DNA of 52,437 bases, from positions 144,603 through 197,039 of the forward strand of contig JAQUKH010000001.1 of NCBI GenBank assembly GCA_028719205.1. The letters run 5' to 3'. Source of the DNA: a bacterium (GTDB lineage Bacteria > JACRDZ01 > JAQUKH01). Of the stretch, positions 43,039-52,082 are shown one piece after another. The notes below the pieces were generated by a model, which worked only from the letters and a program-made list of their open reading frames with translations, did not search any database and was not told where the DNA came from. Made by a program: the position numbers and the translations under genes. Every line of letters begins with the position of its first letter. The first letter of the stretch is position 1.

Positions 43039-43608
43039 CTATTGATAATTTAAACTCCCGCCGATCCATGATGTGCCGGCGATATTGGGATTATGCGCGT
43101 TTGATGATTTCAAAGCGCTATTCTGGACATTAAATCCTATAGCAGTATTCGCCTGCGTTGTTAGCGCCCTAAAAACAATAGTAACTAACGTTCCATCTCC
43201 ATTTGCGCCCGGAACATCTCCTTTTTTATCACTACCGACCAGTAAGGTACCTTCCTTTCCCCTATCCAGCATAGCGGAAAATACAATATCTCCTTCCGTA
43301 CCTAAATAATCTCCTTTTCTTAATGATATATAGTTTATTTTACTGCTATCGTATGTTATTTCAATCGCGGCACCATATACATCCGTCCCGTTTTTTACCT
43401 TAACAGCTAAATTTATCTCATCATTATTTATTGAAACTTGTTCTAAATATACTGTATTATCTGAAGGGGTGCCTGAAGGAGTGAAAGAAATTGTATCACC
43501 TGTACCGGTAAGCGGCATTGATGACCCGCCACCGCTTTTGCCACAACTGTTCAAAATAAATAGGACTGAAATACTTATTATACTTATTAAAAACTTAAAT
43601 CTTCTCAT
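43039..43608 (-). CDS. Cohesin-domain lipoprotein
   Basis: 189 residues. The lipobox ILNSC places the lipidated Cys at residue 22. A Gly/Ser/Pro-rich linker (about 23-50) leads to one cohesin domain (about 52-187), seen as VYGAAIEITYDSSKI, YLGTEGDIVFSAML, LLVGSDKK and LVTIVFRAL. Cohesins bind dockerins. The gene is first in its operon, and the next gene, one base away, encodes an M6 protease ending in a dockerin. One cohesin per lipoprotein fits a single-enzyme surface anchor. The assignment comes from pattern, not a profile search. Confidence 0.8.
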   Translation of the reverse strand: MRRFKFLISIISISVLFILNSCGKSGGGSSMPLTGTGDTISFTPSGTPSDNTVYLEQVSINNDEINLAVKVKNGTDVYGAAIEITYDSSKINYISLRKGDYLGTEGDIVFSAMLDRGKEGTLLVGSDKKGDVPGANGDGTLVTIVFRALTTQANTAIGFNVQNSALKSSNAHNPNIAGTSWIGGSLNYQ

Positions 43609-43616
43609 ATTTATAT

Positions 43617-43646
43617 ATTATACCGTAATATTGGATAAAAAATCAA
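43617..43646 (-). promoter_or_regulatory. Promoter for the cohesin/M6 protease operon, probably leaderless
   Basis: The minus strand reads TTGATT, 18 bases, TATAAT. The -10 box ends 8 bases before the cohesin ATG. Confidence 0.6.
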
Positions 43647-43661
43647 CCTAAAACTGCTATT

Positions 43662-44567
43662 TTATTCCCCCAGAACTTTAATTTCCGGCTCCAGGTTAAC
43701 TCCAAATTTGTTATAAACTCTTTTCTGGATTTCTTTTATCAAAGAAAGAACATCAAATGCCTTAGCTTTATCAGGATCCACATTTATAATGAAACCGGCA
43801 TGTTTTTCTGAAACTCTCATTGAACCAATTTGTAAGCCCTTACAGCCTGATTTATCAATAAGCGCGGCGGCGAATTTCCCGTTCCCGGGATTTTTAAAAA
43901 TACTTCCCGCGCTGTGATATTCCAATGGCTGTGTTTCTTTTCTTTTTTTTATATATCCATCAATCCGTTCTTTTATGTCTTGCGGCGAATCCTTTTTTAA
44001 TAAAAGTTCGGCTTTAGTAATTATATCTCCACTCTCACTAAAAATACTTTTTCTGTAACCAAAATCCAGTTCTTCTTTTTTCCATTCTTTTTTCTCTCCG
44101 CCTCCGGAAACTCCCCATATCCTGAGAACAAGATCACCTATACATTTGTCTTTTACACCGGCATTCATTGCCACGGCACCGCCAACATTTCCCGGAATTC
44201 CGATAGCAAATTCCAAACCGCCAAACTCCATTTCCTGCGTGAATCTTACAAGCTTAGGCAATAAAATACCCGCTGACACTTCAAATATATTATTATGTAT
44301 ATCAATTGTATTTAATATTCTTTCGGTCTTAATAACGATCCCTGTGATACCCTTATCCTTTACTAAAACATTTGAGCCGCGCCCTAGCACACACCATGAT
44401 ATATTATTATTACAGGCATACTGCAAAATATTTATTATATCATCTTCATCATGAGGAAAAACTAAAATGTCCGCCGGCCCGCCTACTTTAAAACTTGTAT
44501 GCCGGGACATCGGTTCGTTAAATAATATCTCCCCTTTAATTTTTAATTTTATATTATCTTTATGCAT
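43662..44567 (-). CDS. murB: UDP-N-acetylenolpyruvoylglucosamine reductase
   Basis: 301 residues. The FAD domain has TSFKVGGPAD (24-33), LGRGSNVLVKD and GIPGNVGGAVAMNAG. The catalytic region has YRKSIFSE, and S222 in HSAGSIFKNP is the expected proton donor. It makes UDP-MurNAc in the second step of peptidoglycan synthesis. It lies alone on this strand, its stop 15 bases from the cohesin promoter, and is divergent from the redox operon. Confidence 0.97.
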   Translation of the reverse strand: MHKDNIKLKIKGEILFNEPMSRHTSFKVGGPADILVFPHDEDDIINILQYACNNNISWCVLGRGSNVLVKDKGITGIVIKTERILNTIDIHNNIFEVSAGILLPKLVRFTQEMEFGGLEFAIGIPGNVGGAVAMNAGVKDKCIGDLVLRIWGVSGGGEKKEWKKEELDFGYRKSIFSESGDIITKAELLLKKDSPQDIKERIDGYIKKRKETQPLEYHSAGSIFKNPGNGKFAAALIDKSGCKGLQIGSMRVSEKHAGFIINVDPDKAKAFDVLSLIKEIQKRVYNKFGVNLEPEIKVLGE

Positions 44568-44613
44568 TTAAAACTGATACTATCATAAAATATTATTATA
44601 AACAAATATATTA

Positions 44614-44642
44614 TTGTGAAACCATAACCACATGTATATAAT
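44614..44642 (+). promoter_or_regulatory. Promoter for the redox-like operon, probably leaderless
   Basis: TTGTGA, 17 bases, TATAAT. The -10 box ends 10 bases before the ATG at 44653; an overlapping second TATAAT lies 5 bases nearer. No ribosome-binding site is visible. Confidence 0.5.
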
Positions 44643-44652
44643 ATAATAAAAT

Positions 44653-45525
44653 ATGAAAAATATTCTTTTATTGTTCTTTTTGTTATATATGCCAAATTTA
44701 ATCGGCTGTTCAGTAAAAGGCGATAAACTTTATATATTTAAAATTGCTGATATCCCGACTGAAAAAGACTGGGAGAATTCATTATCTTATTATTTACCTG
44801 TAGAAAAAGGAAAACTCAACCAAAGTTCGCCTAAGCTTTCAAAACTGGATAAAGAAACCATTCACGCGTCAAACAAAACATGCCATCATGTGGCCCCGTC
44901 TACCCCGGTTGACATTAAACTTTCGGCTTTCTATAACGAAAGTAATTTGTTTTTAAGGATTCAATGGCCTGATAAAAATAAAGATGATCAGCCGGCAGTA
45001 TGGGATAAAGATACAAAAACATTTGATAAAACCAAAGGCAGTGAAGACGGTTTGGGAATTATCTGGAACAAAGAGAATATTCCATCCGCCAACTGCTTAT
45101 CAAGCTGTCATCTGAATGAATGGCAGGTGCAAAATTCAATACTTACACCAACACATCAGATGAAAACAAAAGATAATGAAATATATGATCTTTGGATATG
45201 GTGGGCAGGCAGGAATACGAAAGATAATTCAATTTGGGAGATAAATATTGATAGTTCAGGTATTGACGAAAACAAATATTTCTTGCAAAATACCGGCAAA
45301 ACACCTAATATATATTCTCAAAGTTTTTATAAGGACGGCTTCTGGACTTTGACTATTACAAGCCCTTTAAATGATAATAACAAAAATTTCATTGCCGGTA
45401 ATTCTTATCATTTTCAAATTGCGGTTTTTGATAACACGTATTCTGATCATAGCATTACTTCCGAAATTCAGGATATGATTTTTATTAAAAATGAGATTAA
45501 ATTTAAAAAGGATGAAATCTTATGA
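44653..45525 (+). CDS. Ethylbenzene-dehydrogenase-type heme-binding lipoprotein with CX3CH motif
   Basis: 290 residues. The lipobox NLIGC gives lipidated Cys19. The body resembles the heme-binding EB_dh (DMSO reductase gamma-like) fold: DIKLSAFYNESNLFLRIQWP, then IYDLWIWWAGRN, and a final FQIAVFDNTYS. C148-L-S-S-C152-H153 is a CX3CH sequence, one residue longer than the normal heme c motif; C77-H78 is a lone pair. It may bind heme b, heme c or both. It is first in a plus-strand operon with a CarboxypepD-type protein, a HEAT protein and a polyferredoxin, and overlaps the next gene by 4 bases. Confidence 0.7.
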   Translation: MKNILLLFFLLYMPNLIGCSVKGDKLYIFKIADIPTEKDWENSLSYYLPVEKGKLNQSSPKLSKLDKETIHASNKTCHHVAPSTPVDIKLSAFYNESNLFLRIQWPDKNKDDQPAVWDKDTKTFDKTKGSEDGLGIIWNKENIPSANCLSSCHLNEWQVQNSILTPTHQMKTKDNEIYDLWIWWAGRNTKDNSIWEINIDSSGIDENKYFLQNTGKTPNIYSQSFYKDGFWTLTITSPLNDNNKNFIAGNSYHFQIAVFDNTYSDHSITSEIQDMIFIKNEIKFKKDEIL

Positions 45526-46265
45526 AAAATTTATTTTTACTGTTTACCGGTTTAATTATTTTGTCCTCAACGAGTAACGCGTTCTTTTGGGATAAGAAAA
45601 AGGATCAACGGTCAGTTATTTCAGGCAAGGCGCTTATGCCTGTGGAAAACATATATATCTATGTTTATAAAGAAGGCAATGACCTGCATGGCCCCCCATA
45701 TACTATCTCCGAGGCAACTAACGCAAATGGTGAATTCAAATTTGAACTGCCGGACGGTTCTTATTTTTTCGCGGCAAGAAAAAGAATGAGCGGAGATCAA
45801 CAAGGGCCTGTACAACCGGGAGATATCAAAAGTGAAACTATCGGGCCTATAAGTATCAAAAACGGAAAGCCTGTTACATTAAATATAGACTGTTTCGTAA
45901 AACAAGGAGATGATAAGGCTATCACCAATCCTTTAGAAACAAGTAAAACCGGCATAAGCGGCACAATTTACGATGCCGATGGTAAACCGGTAGAAGGTGT
46001 CCGGATACATGTATATACATACGTACAGATGTCTGAAAGGCCTAAATTTGTATCAGTTAAAACCGGGCCGGATGGAAAATATATTGTTTATTTACCTCAG
46101 GGAGGAACATATTACCTTTCCGCGCGTGATAAATTCGGAGGGCCTCCTAAAATCGGAGACCTCTATGGCAGATACGATCAGGGAACCATTAATCCATCTG
46201 CCATTATTGTCAAAGATAATGAGATAAAAAAGGATATTAACATTATTGTCAATAAAATATGGTAA
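45522..46265 (+). CDS. Exported protein with two carboxypeptidase-regulatory-like domains
   Basis: 247 residues. Signal peptide (about 1-20) and two Ig-like transthyretin-type repeats, SVISGKALMPVENIYIYVY and TGISGTIYDADGKPVEGVRI. Each ends in a YFFAARKR or YYLSARDKF strand and a following GPxxGD loop, which is so similar that an internal duplication is likely. Such domains are binding or spacing modules, often on surface proteins. The start is coupled to the heme protein gene, with AAGGAT upstream. No enzymatic domain. Confidence 0.75.
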   Translation: MKNLFLLFTGLIILSSTSNAFFWDKKKDQRSVISGKALMPVENIYIYVYKEGNDLHGPPYTISEATNANGEFKFELPDGSYFFAARKRMSGDQQGPVQPGDIKSETIGPISIKNGKPVTLNIDCFVKQGDDKAITNPLETSKTGISGTIYDADGKPVEGVRIHVYTYVQMSERPKFVSVKTGPDGKYIVYLPQGGTYYLSARDKFGGPPKIGDLYGRYDQGTINPSAIIVKDNEIKKDINIIVNKIW

Positions 46266-46266
46266 G

Positions 46267-46310
46267 ACCTCCCCCTTCCCCTCCTTGGCAAGGAGAGGAT
46301 TAAGGGGTGG
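46267..46310. repeat. Palindromic dispersed repeat, copy 2
   Basis: The second copy of the 44-base element of 19167-19210 (42 of 44 identical). It starts one base after the stop codon of the CarboxypepD-type gene. One change (GGAGAGG in place of GGAGGGG) weakens the hairpin. Confidence 0.8.
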
Positions 46311-46346
46311 TGAATAAAATGGCGTAAAAAATAATTACACTTAAAA

Positions 46347-47276
46347 ATGAACAAAAAAATAATATTTATACTATCAGGCCTGTTAGTAGTAATAATCTTG
46401 GCAATATTTTTTTACCAGAAACCAATAAATTTAACCACAATAGAAGATATTAACGAGGCATCACAAAAGGCCAAAACCGGCGACAAAAGAGCTATAAAAT
46501 TTTTGATCAGAAATTTAGAAAATGCGAATACCGATATACAAAAAGAGGCTTATAACAGTATCACAAAAATCGGCAAACCTGCTGTTCCATTGCTTTTAAA
46601 ACTTCTCGAAAACAAAGACCCTGCTTTACAGGACTATGGCGCGGGCCTTTTAGGGGGTATTAAGGATAAGGAAACCGTACCGGTATTGATAAAAAATCTT
46701 TTTTCACCGGATTTTAAACATAAATATGTTTTATGCTGGGCGTTAGGCGAGATCAGCGACACAAGCGCTATCATTCCTTTGATCAGCCTTTATCCAAAAG
46801 AAAAAGAAGACACCCAAAAATATATTTTAAGGTCCATAGTTAAGATCGGTAAGCCCGCGATACCTTTTCTTTTAAATAATCTCGAAAGTAATGATCTAAA
46901 TCTCCAAAAATTAAGTATTCTTTCATTAGGACAGATCCGCGGGAAAGATCTTGTGCCCCCGCTTCTTAAAATTGTAAATGAAAAAAATATTGAATATGTA
47001 GTTTTAGCGCTGGGAGACCTGGCTGACCCCGAGGGTATCGATTTTCTAGTCAAATCTTTAAAACATCCCGTCTGGCAGGTCCGGCAAAAGTCCGCCCAGT
47101 CATTAACCCGTTTTACCGACACGAGAATTTTACCGCCTCTTCGCGCCGCCCTGAATGATGAAGTAGTGGCTGTCCGTGAATGGGCCGCGAAGGCAATCGA
47201 ATGTATCAGCGAAGAGAAATGTAAATATAAAAACGGAAAAGGAGAACTTGTTTTTCCTGACAGTTTATATCGTTAA
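46347..47276 (+). CDS. Membrane-anchored HEAT-repeat protein
   Basis: 309 residues. An N-terminal anchor helix (about 5-23), then about seven HEAT-type repeats (VPLLLKLLENKDPALQDYG, VPVLIKNLFSP, IPFLLNNLESNDLNLQKLS, LPPLRAALNDEVVAVREWA). It is probably extracytoplasmic, tethered to the inner membrane. HEAT repeats usually bind partners, so it may organise the redox proteins encoded beside it. No ribosome-binding site is obvious. Confidence 0.78.
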   Translation: MNKKIIFILSGLLVVIILAIFFYQKPINLTTIEDINEASQKAKTGDKRAIKFLIRNLENANTDIQKEAYNSITKIGKPAVPLLLKLLENKDPALQDYGAGLLGGIKDKETVPVLIKNLFSPDFKHKYVLCWALGEISDTSAIIPLISLYPKEKEDTQKYILRSIVKIGKPAIPFLLNNLESNDLNLQKLSILSLGQIRGKDLVPPLLKIVNEKNIEYVVLALGDLADPEGIDFLVKSLKHPVWQVRQKSAQSLTRFTDTRILPPLRAALNDEVVAVREWAAKAIECISEEKCKYKNGKGELVFPDSLYR

Positions 47277-47299
47277 GCAGTGAATAGTAGTAACATAAA

Positions 47300-48748
47300 A
47301 TGAAGAATTTACTTAAAAATAAAACTATAAAAGATTTAATAAAGCAAGGGTTATTCCCGGGTCTGTTTCAATTTTTAACTCTGGTTGTTCTAATTTTAAT
47401 TTTAGTTTGGACATGGCCGAATCACAATATTGCCGGAATTTCAGCGTCTGATCCGCTGATCTATACAAATCTCGGTAACCTGCTTTTTTGGATCTATTGG
47501 ATGATGGGAATGATAATTCTTGTTCTTCTATGGGGAAGAACATGGTGCGCCATCTGCCCTATCGGAATGGTCAACGGTATCGCGGGCAAATTTGGATTAA
47601 AGCTCAATTATCCTAAAAAATTGCGCAACTGGTATCTTCTTGTTGTTGTTTTTATACTTTTACAAATAACAATTAATATATCAAAATTAAATCATTATCC
47701 TGACTTAACCGCTCGCCTTATATTTATTTTTATTCTTCTTGGCACTATATTCGGTCTGCTTTTTCGCGGCCGTGTTTTCTGCAGATATTTATGCCCCGTT
47801 GGCAGTATGATCGGAGTCTATTCCTGTTTTTCCCCTCTCGAACTTCGCGTAAAAGATAAAAAAATATGCGCGCAATGCCTTAACAGGGAATGCGTCAAAG
47901 GTAAAACAAACGCGTTTTCCCTTTGTTTAGGAAAAACCGAGTTCCCTGTACAAAATAACGCTATACCCTGCCCTGCCGATATTTTTCCCGCGACACTTGA
48001 AGAAAATACACATTGCTATTTTTGCGGACAATGCGTAAAAGTCTGCCCTAATGATAATGTCCGGTGGAACACAAGAAATATATTTAAAGAAGTGCTTCTG
48101 CCAAATGAAAGGCCTTTTTCTGAAACACTTTTTATCATCGTATTATTAGGCATGATAATGGAAAAATTTGTCCCGATGTGGCCGGGTCTGCAGGAGAAAA
48201 TATTCCCTGAAAGTTTACCCGCTCTAATATTTTATATCTGGATATATCTGATCCTGCCGGGAATAATAATTCTTTTACCGTCTTTTTTGATTTATTTTAT
48301 TTCCAAAATAAGGATTAAACAGCCCGATGAAACCGGCCAAACCGCTGAACCGGTATCCTTAAATAAAATAATCGCCTATGGAAGTAATATTTTCATTCCG
48401 GTTATATTCTTTTCGCATTTCGCGTTAGCCCTGGTAAAAATATTCACTCGCGGAGGATATATTTTTTACGGATTAATGGATCCCGTGGGCATAAAAACAT
48501 ACAGGGCTATTTACCAGGCCGAAATCATAAAAGCTCCTGAAAGTATTCTTCCTGTTTTCATACTCCGCTGGATTGTGCTTTTACCCGTTATTTTCGGAAG
48601 CATCATCTCTCTGATCACCGTTTTCAAATTAATTAGATCTAATTCATTCAACAAAAACAGCTACGCCTTCGCAATCATAAATTCCGTAGTAATTTTTGCC
48701 GTAAGTTTAATGTTTTTATTGATCGTTAGAAATTGGTTATTCAATTAA
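47300..48748 (+). CDS. NapH/NosR-type polyferredoxin membrane protein
   Basis: 482 residues. Membrane helices at about 18-40, 55-75, 110-128 and 135-155, and a C-terminal set (about 275-480). NapH/NosR motifs: GRTWCAICPIGMVNG and RVFCRYLCPVGSMIG. A cysteine-rich cytoplasmic section (CAQCLNREC and HCYFCGQCVKVCP) can bind [4Fe-4S] clusters. It should pass electrons across or along the inner membrane, perhaps to the heme lipoprotein at 44653. Unlike the protein at 27587 it lacks an FMN-binding domain. Its stop shares TTAA with the ssb stop (4-base overlap). Confidence 0.85.
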   Translation: MKNLLKNKTIKDLIKQGLFPGLFQFLTLVVLILILVWTWPNHNIAGISASDPLIYTNLGNLLFWIYWMMGMIILVLLWGRTWCAICPIGMVNGIAGKFGLKLNYPKKLRNWYLLVVVFILLQITINISKLNHYPDLTARLIFIFILLGTIFGLLFRGRVFCRYLCPVGSMIGVYSCFSPLELRVKDKKICAQCLNRECVKGKTNAFSLCLGKTEFPVQNNAIPCPADIFPATLEENTHCYFCGQCVKVCPNDNVRWNTRNIFKEVLLPNERPFSETLFIIVLLGMIMEKFVPMWPGLQEKIFPESLPALIFYIWIYLILPGIIILLPSFLIYFISKIRIKQPDETGQTAEPVSLNKIIAYGSNIFIPVIFFSHFALALVKIFTRGGYIFYGLMDPVGIKTYRAIYQAEIIKAPESILPVFILRWIVLLPVIFGSIISLITVFKLIRSNSFNKNSYAFAIINSVVIFAVSLMFLLIVRNWLFN

Positions 48749-49155
48749 AACGGGACTTCATCAGTCGGCCCTTCAAATTCAGATTCAGATGATTGATTTT
48801 TTTTACCGGCGGATGCCCCGTCTTTCTTCGGTGATTTGAAGAACACGCTTTCAGCTATTACTTCTGAAATATAGTGTTTCGTGCCATCCTTGCCGTCATA
48901 AGACCGGTTTTCTATCCTGCCCTGAACTGTCACAAATGTCCCTTTAGTCAGCCTCTCCGCTACATGTTCTGCGAGTTTTTGCCAGCAGACAATATTATGA
49001 AATGTAGTTACTTCTTCCCATTTATCATCTTTTTTAATACTCCGGCTGGTAGCAAGCCCAAACTTGGCAACTGCGGCTCCTGACGGCGTAAAACGCAATT
49101 CAGGATCTTTGGTAACATTTCCGATCAGAAAACATATGTTTTGCGAAAATTGCAT
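48745..49155 (-). CDS. ssb: Single-stranded DNA-binding protein
   Basis: 136 residues. The OB-fold (about 5-108) shows IGNVTKDPELRFTPSG, FHNIVCWQKLAEHVAERL and VQGRIENRSY. A short linker leads to the acidic tip DEVPF, which recruits repair and replication proteins. It protects single-stranded DNA. An AGGA site precedes the ATG. The leader is about 37 bases from the predicted promoter. Confidence 0.95.
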   Translation of the reverse strand: MQFSQNICFLIGNVTKDPELRFTPSGAAVAKFGLATSRSIKKDDKWEEVTTFHNIVCWQKLAEHVAERLTKGTFVTVQGRIENRSYDGKDGTKHYISEVIAESVFFKSPKKDGASAGKKNQSSESEFEGPTDEVPF

Positions 49156-49197
49156 GATTTTTCCTTTCTATAAAATAAAAAAATAAAGACCGAAGTA

Positions 49198-49226
49198 ATA
49201 ATATATCATTTTAAAATGTAAATCAA
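49198..49226 (-). promoter_or_regulatory. Promoter for ssb
   Basis: The minus strand reads TTGATT, 17 bases, TATTAT, giving a leader of roughly 37 bases with a normal ribosome-binding site. Confidence 0.5.
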
Positions 49227-49235
49227 TGATTTTAT

Positions 49236-49264
49236 TTGCATTGTTATCCTTTCTATGATATATT
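49236..49264 (+). promoter_or_regulatory. Weak candidate promoter for hsp20
   Basis: TTGCAT, 17 bases, TATATT. It lies in the region that a TTG-started reading would translate, and so supports the ATG at 49293. No heat-shock operator such as CIRCE was seen. Confidence 0.35.
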
Positions 49265-49292
49265 TTCAGGCGAAACAAATATATATAAAAAA

Positions 49293-49718
49293 ATGGCACC
49301 ATTTATAAAAATTAAATTATTTGCTAACCATGGCCACATTAATAATGAAATGGAGAAAATGATAAGACATATTTCGATATTTAATACTCCGTTAGCAATG
49401 ATAAATGAAAATATCTGGCATCCTCCAACAGATGTCTGCGAGAATAAAAATGAATTTATTATCGTAATGGAGATAGCCGGAATGAAAAAGAATGATTTTG
49501 ATATATCAGTTTCAAACGACGCTCTTACTATTTCAGGCCACCGCCATACCAATGCAAAAGAATGTAAAACTCCGAATAATTATAACCAGATGGAAATACA
49601 TACCGGTTATTTTGAAAAAATTATTTATTTACCGATCAAAATTAACACTAAAAAAATAAAGGCAACTTATCAAAACGGTTTTCTGAAAATTATTTTATCT
49701 AAAACCTTTAAAAGATAA
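49293..49718 (+). CDS. Small heat-shock protein, Hsp20/alpha-crystallin family
   Basis: 141 residues from the ATG at 49293. An upstream in-frame TTG at 49236 would add 19 unlikely residues and remove the promoter space. The alpha-crystallin domain runs about 40-140: WHPPTDVCENKNEFIIVMEI, AGMKKNDFDISVSNDALTI, SGHRH, then YFEKIIYLP and YQNGFLKIIL. It should hold unfolded proteins in a soluble state. The start of lon lies 15 bases after its stop, so the two stress genes probably form one operon. Confidence 0.88.
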   Translation: MAPFIKIKLFANHGHINNEMEKMIRHISIFNTPLAMINENIWHPPTDVCENKNEFIIVMEIAGMKKNDFDISVSNDALTISGHRHTNAKECKTPNNYNQMEIHTGYFEKIIYLPIKINTKKIKATYQNGFLKIILSKTFKR

Positions 49719-49733
49719 TTCTAAAAAATAAAT

Positions 49734-52082
49734 ATGAGCAGATTAGACGGATTCAGCCAGGACGAAATAGAACATATAGATGTACCTGATACTCTCCCCA
49801 TCCTGCCGATAAGAGACACTGTACTTTATCCTTTTATCAGCATACCCCTTATCATCAATTCAAAAAAATCTATCAAGCTGCTGGATGATATTATGTCCGG
49901 CGATAAAACTTTGGGGCTTGTTGCTACACATGGAAATATAGAAGACCCGAAAGCTTCTGACCTTTATTTATTTGGAACCGCGGCAAAGGTAATTCGTCTT
50001 TTGAAATTTCCGGAAGGAACGATCCGGATAATCGTAAGCGGGATCCGCAGAATAAAAATAGACAAAATAATACAGGAAGAACCATATTTCGTTTCTAAAA
50101 TTACCCATGTAAAGGATCTAATAGATAATAATATTGAGCTTGAAGCAACGGCGAAAAATGCCGCCACCCAATTTCATAAGATCATTTCTCTTCAGCCGTA
50201 TCTGCCCGACGAATTAAAAATTGTCGCGATGAATATTGACAACCCCGGGCTTTTGGCTGATTTTGTCGCGTCGAATTTGAATCTCAGCGTTGTGGAAAAA
50301 CAGGATATTCTTGAAACCTTTGACGTTAAAACCCGTTTGGAAAAAGTTACGGTATTCCTGAATAAAGAACTGAAACTTCTCGAATTAGGATCCAAAATCC
50401 AGGAGAATGTGCAGAATAAGATCGACAAAACACAGCGTGAATTTTATTTGCGTGAACAAATGAAAGCTATACAGAATGAGTTAGGAGATGATGATGAACG
50501 CAGTTTAGAGGTTAAGGAATTAAGAGATAAAATTGAAAAAGCAAATATGCCGAAAGATGTCGAAAAAGAGGCTGTAAAAGAAATTAACAGGCTGCAGAAA
50601 ATGCCTCCCGGCGCCGCGGAATATACCGTATCCAGAAATTACCTGGACTGGTTAATATCACTGCCCTGGAGCATAGAAACAAAAGACAACCTCGAGATCG
50701 TTGACGCGAAAAAGATCCTTGATGACGACCATTACAACCTTGAAAAAGTTAAAGAAAGAATTTTAGAATATCTCGGAGTACGAAAACTGAAGCAGGATAT
50801 GAAGGGCCCTATTCTATGTTTCGTAGGCCCGCCCGGCGTTGGAAAAACATCTCTTGGAAAATCTATCGCGAGGGCGCTAGGCAGGAAATTTATCAGAATG
50901 TCTTTAGGCGGTGTCCGTGATGAGGCTGAAATAAGAGGACACAGGCGGACTTATGTAGGAGCTCTGCCCGGGAAAATAATTCAGGGAATCCAAAAGGCAG
51001 GTTCCAGAAATCCTGTTTTTATGCTGGATGAAATTGACAAACTTGGAACTGATTTCCGTGGAGATCCGTCATCCGCTCTTTTAGAGGTACTTGATCCGGA
51101 ACAAAATAACAGTTTTACAGACCATTATATTAACCTTCCTTTCGATCTGTCCAAAGTAATGTTTATTACCACGGCAAATATTCTTGACCCGATTCCACCT
51201 GCACTTAGGGACAGGATGGAAGTAATTGAATTACCCGGTTACTCTCTTGACGAAAAAATATTTATCGTGGAAAGATTTCTTATCCCCAGGCAATTAAAGG
51301 AGCACGGATTGACTAACGAAAACCTGCAATTTTCGAAAGATGTCTTACCGGAAATTATACAAAATTACACTCAGGAAGCCGGTTTAAGGAATCTGGAAAG
51401 AGAAATTGCCACTATCTGCAGGAAAACAGCAAAAGAGATCGCTAGCGGTTCTAAAAACAAATTTGTTATACAAAAGAAAAATTTATATAATTATCTAGGG
51501 CAGATAAAATATTATTCTGAAACCGCGCAACGCCTGACTGAACCCGGCATAGCTATCGGCCTCGCATGGACCCCGACAGGCGGGGACATAATTTTCATTG
51601 AATCAACAATGATGAAAGGCGGTAAAAATCTTAGCCTTACAGGACAGCTTGGTAATGTAATGAAAGAATCCGCGCAGGCAGGCTTAAGCTACATACGGTC
51701 ACACTCAAAAAAATTAAAGATAAAAGAGGATTTTTTTGATAAATACGATATACATCTTCATGTACCGGCCGGAGCGATCCCAAAAGACGGCCCATCAGCA
51801 GGAACTTCCATTACTACCTCTCTTGTTTCTCTTCTTACCGGGCGAAAGGTAAAAAATAATCTTGCAATGACCGGTGAAATTACTCTGAGGGGAACGATCC
51901 TCCCTGTCGGCGGGATAAAAGAAAAGGTTTTGGCCGCGCTGCGAGCCGGTATAAAAACAATTATACTGCCTGAAAAAAACAAAAAAGATATTATAGAACT
52001 CCCGACTCATATAAAAAATAAATTAAAATTTATTTATGTAAATAAGATAGATGAAGTTTTAAAGGCGGCATTGGAAAGGTAA
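49734..52082 (+). CDS. lon: ATP-dependent protease Lon
   Basis: 782 residues, normal for LonA. The N-terminal substrate domain (about 20-210) is followed by a helical region and the AAA+ module with Walker A GPPGVGKT (365-372) and Walker B VFMLDEID (428-435). The protease domain has Ser688 in DGPSAGT and Lys731 in GGIKEKVLAA, spaced 43 residues apart as in E. coli Lon. It degrades misfolded and regulatory proteins in the cytoplasm. It is co-oriented with hsp20, 15 bases upstream; no ribosome-binding site is visible before the ATG. Confidence 0.97.
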   Translation: MSRLDGFSQDEIEHIDVPDTLPILPIRDTVLYPFISIPLIINSKKSIKLLDDIMSGDKTLGLVATHGNIEDPKASDLYLFGTAAKVIRLLKFPEGTIRIIVSGIRRIKIDKIIQEEPYFVSKITHVKDLIDNNIELEATAKNAATQFHKIISLQPYLPDELKIVAMNIDNPGLLADFVASNLNLSVVEKQDILETFDVKTRLEKVTVFLNKELKLLELGSKIQENVQNKIDKTQREFYLREQMKAIQNELGDDDERSLEVKELRDKIEKANMPKDVEKEAVKEINRLQKMPPGAAEYTVSRNYLDWLISLPWSIETKDNLEIVDAKKILDDDHYNLEKVKERILEYLGVRKLKQDMKGPILCFVGPPGVGKTSLGKSIARALGRKFIRMSLGGVRDEAEIRGHRRTYVGALPGKIIQGIQKAGSRNPVFMLDEIDKLGTDFRGDPSSALLEVLDPEQNNSFTDHYINLPFDLSKVMFITTANILDPIPPALRDRMEVIELPGYSLDEKIFIVERFLIPRQLKEHGLTNENLQFSKDVLPEIIQNYTQEAGLRNLEREIATICRKTAKEIASGSKNKFVIQKKNLYNYLGQIKYYSETAQRLTEPGIAIGLAWTPTGGDIIFIESTMMKGGKNLSLTGQLGNVMKESAQAGLSYIRSHSKKLKIKEDFFDKYDIHLHVPAGAIPKDGPSAGTSITTSLVSLLTGRKVKNNLAMTGEITLRGTILPVGGIKEKVLAALRAGIKTIILPEKNKKDIIELPTHIKNKLKFIYVNKIDEVLKAALER

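Noticed and set aside
49236-49292. Extension of the Hsp20 gene to a TTG start
   Set aside because: The extra 19 residues are unlike Hsp20 N-termini and the region holds a possible promoter. The ATG at 49293 is better.
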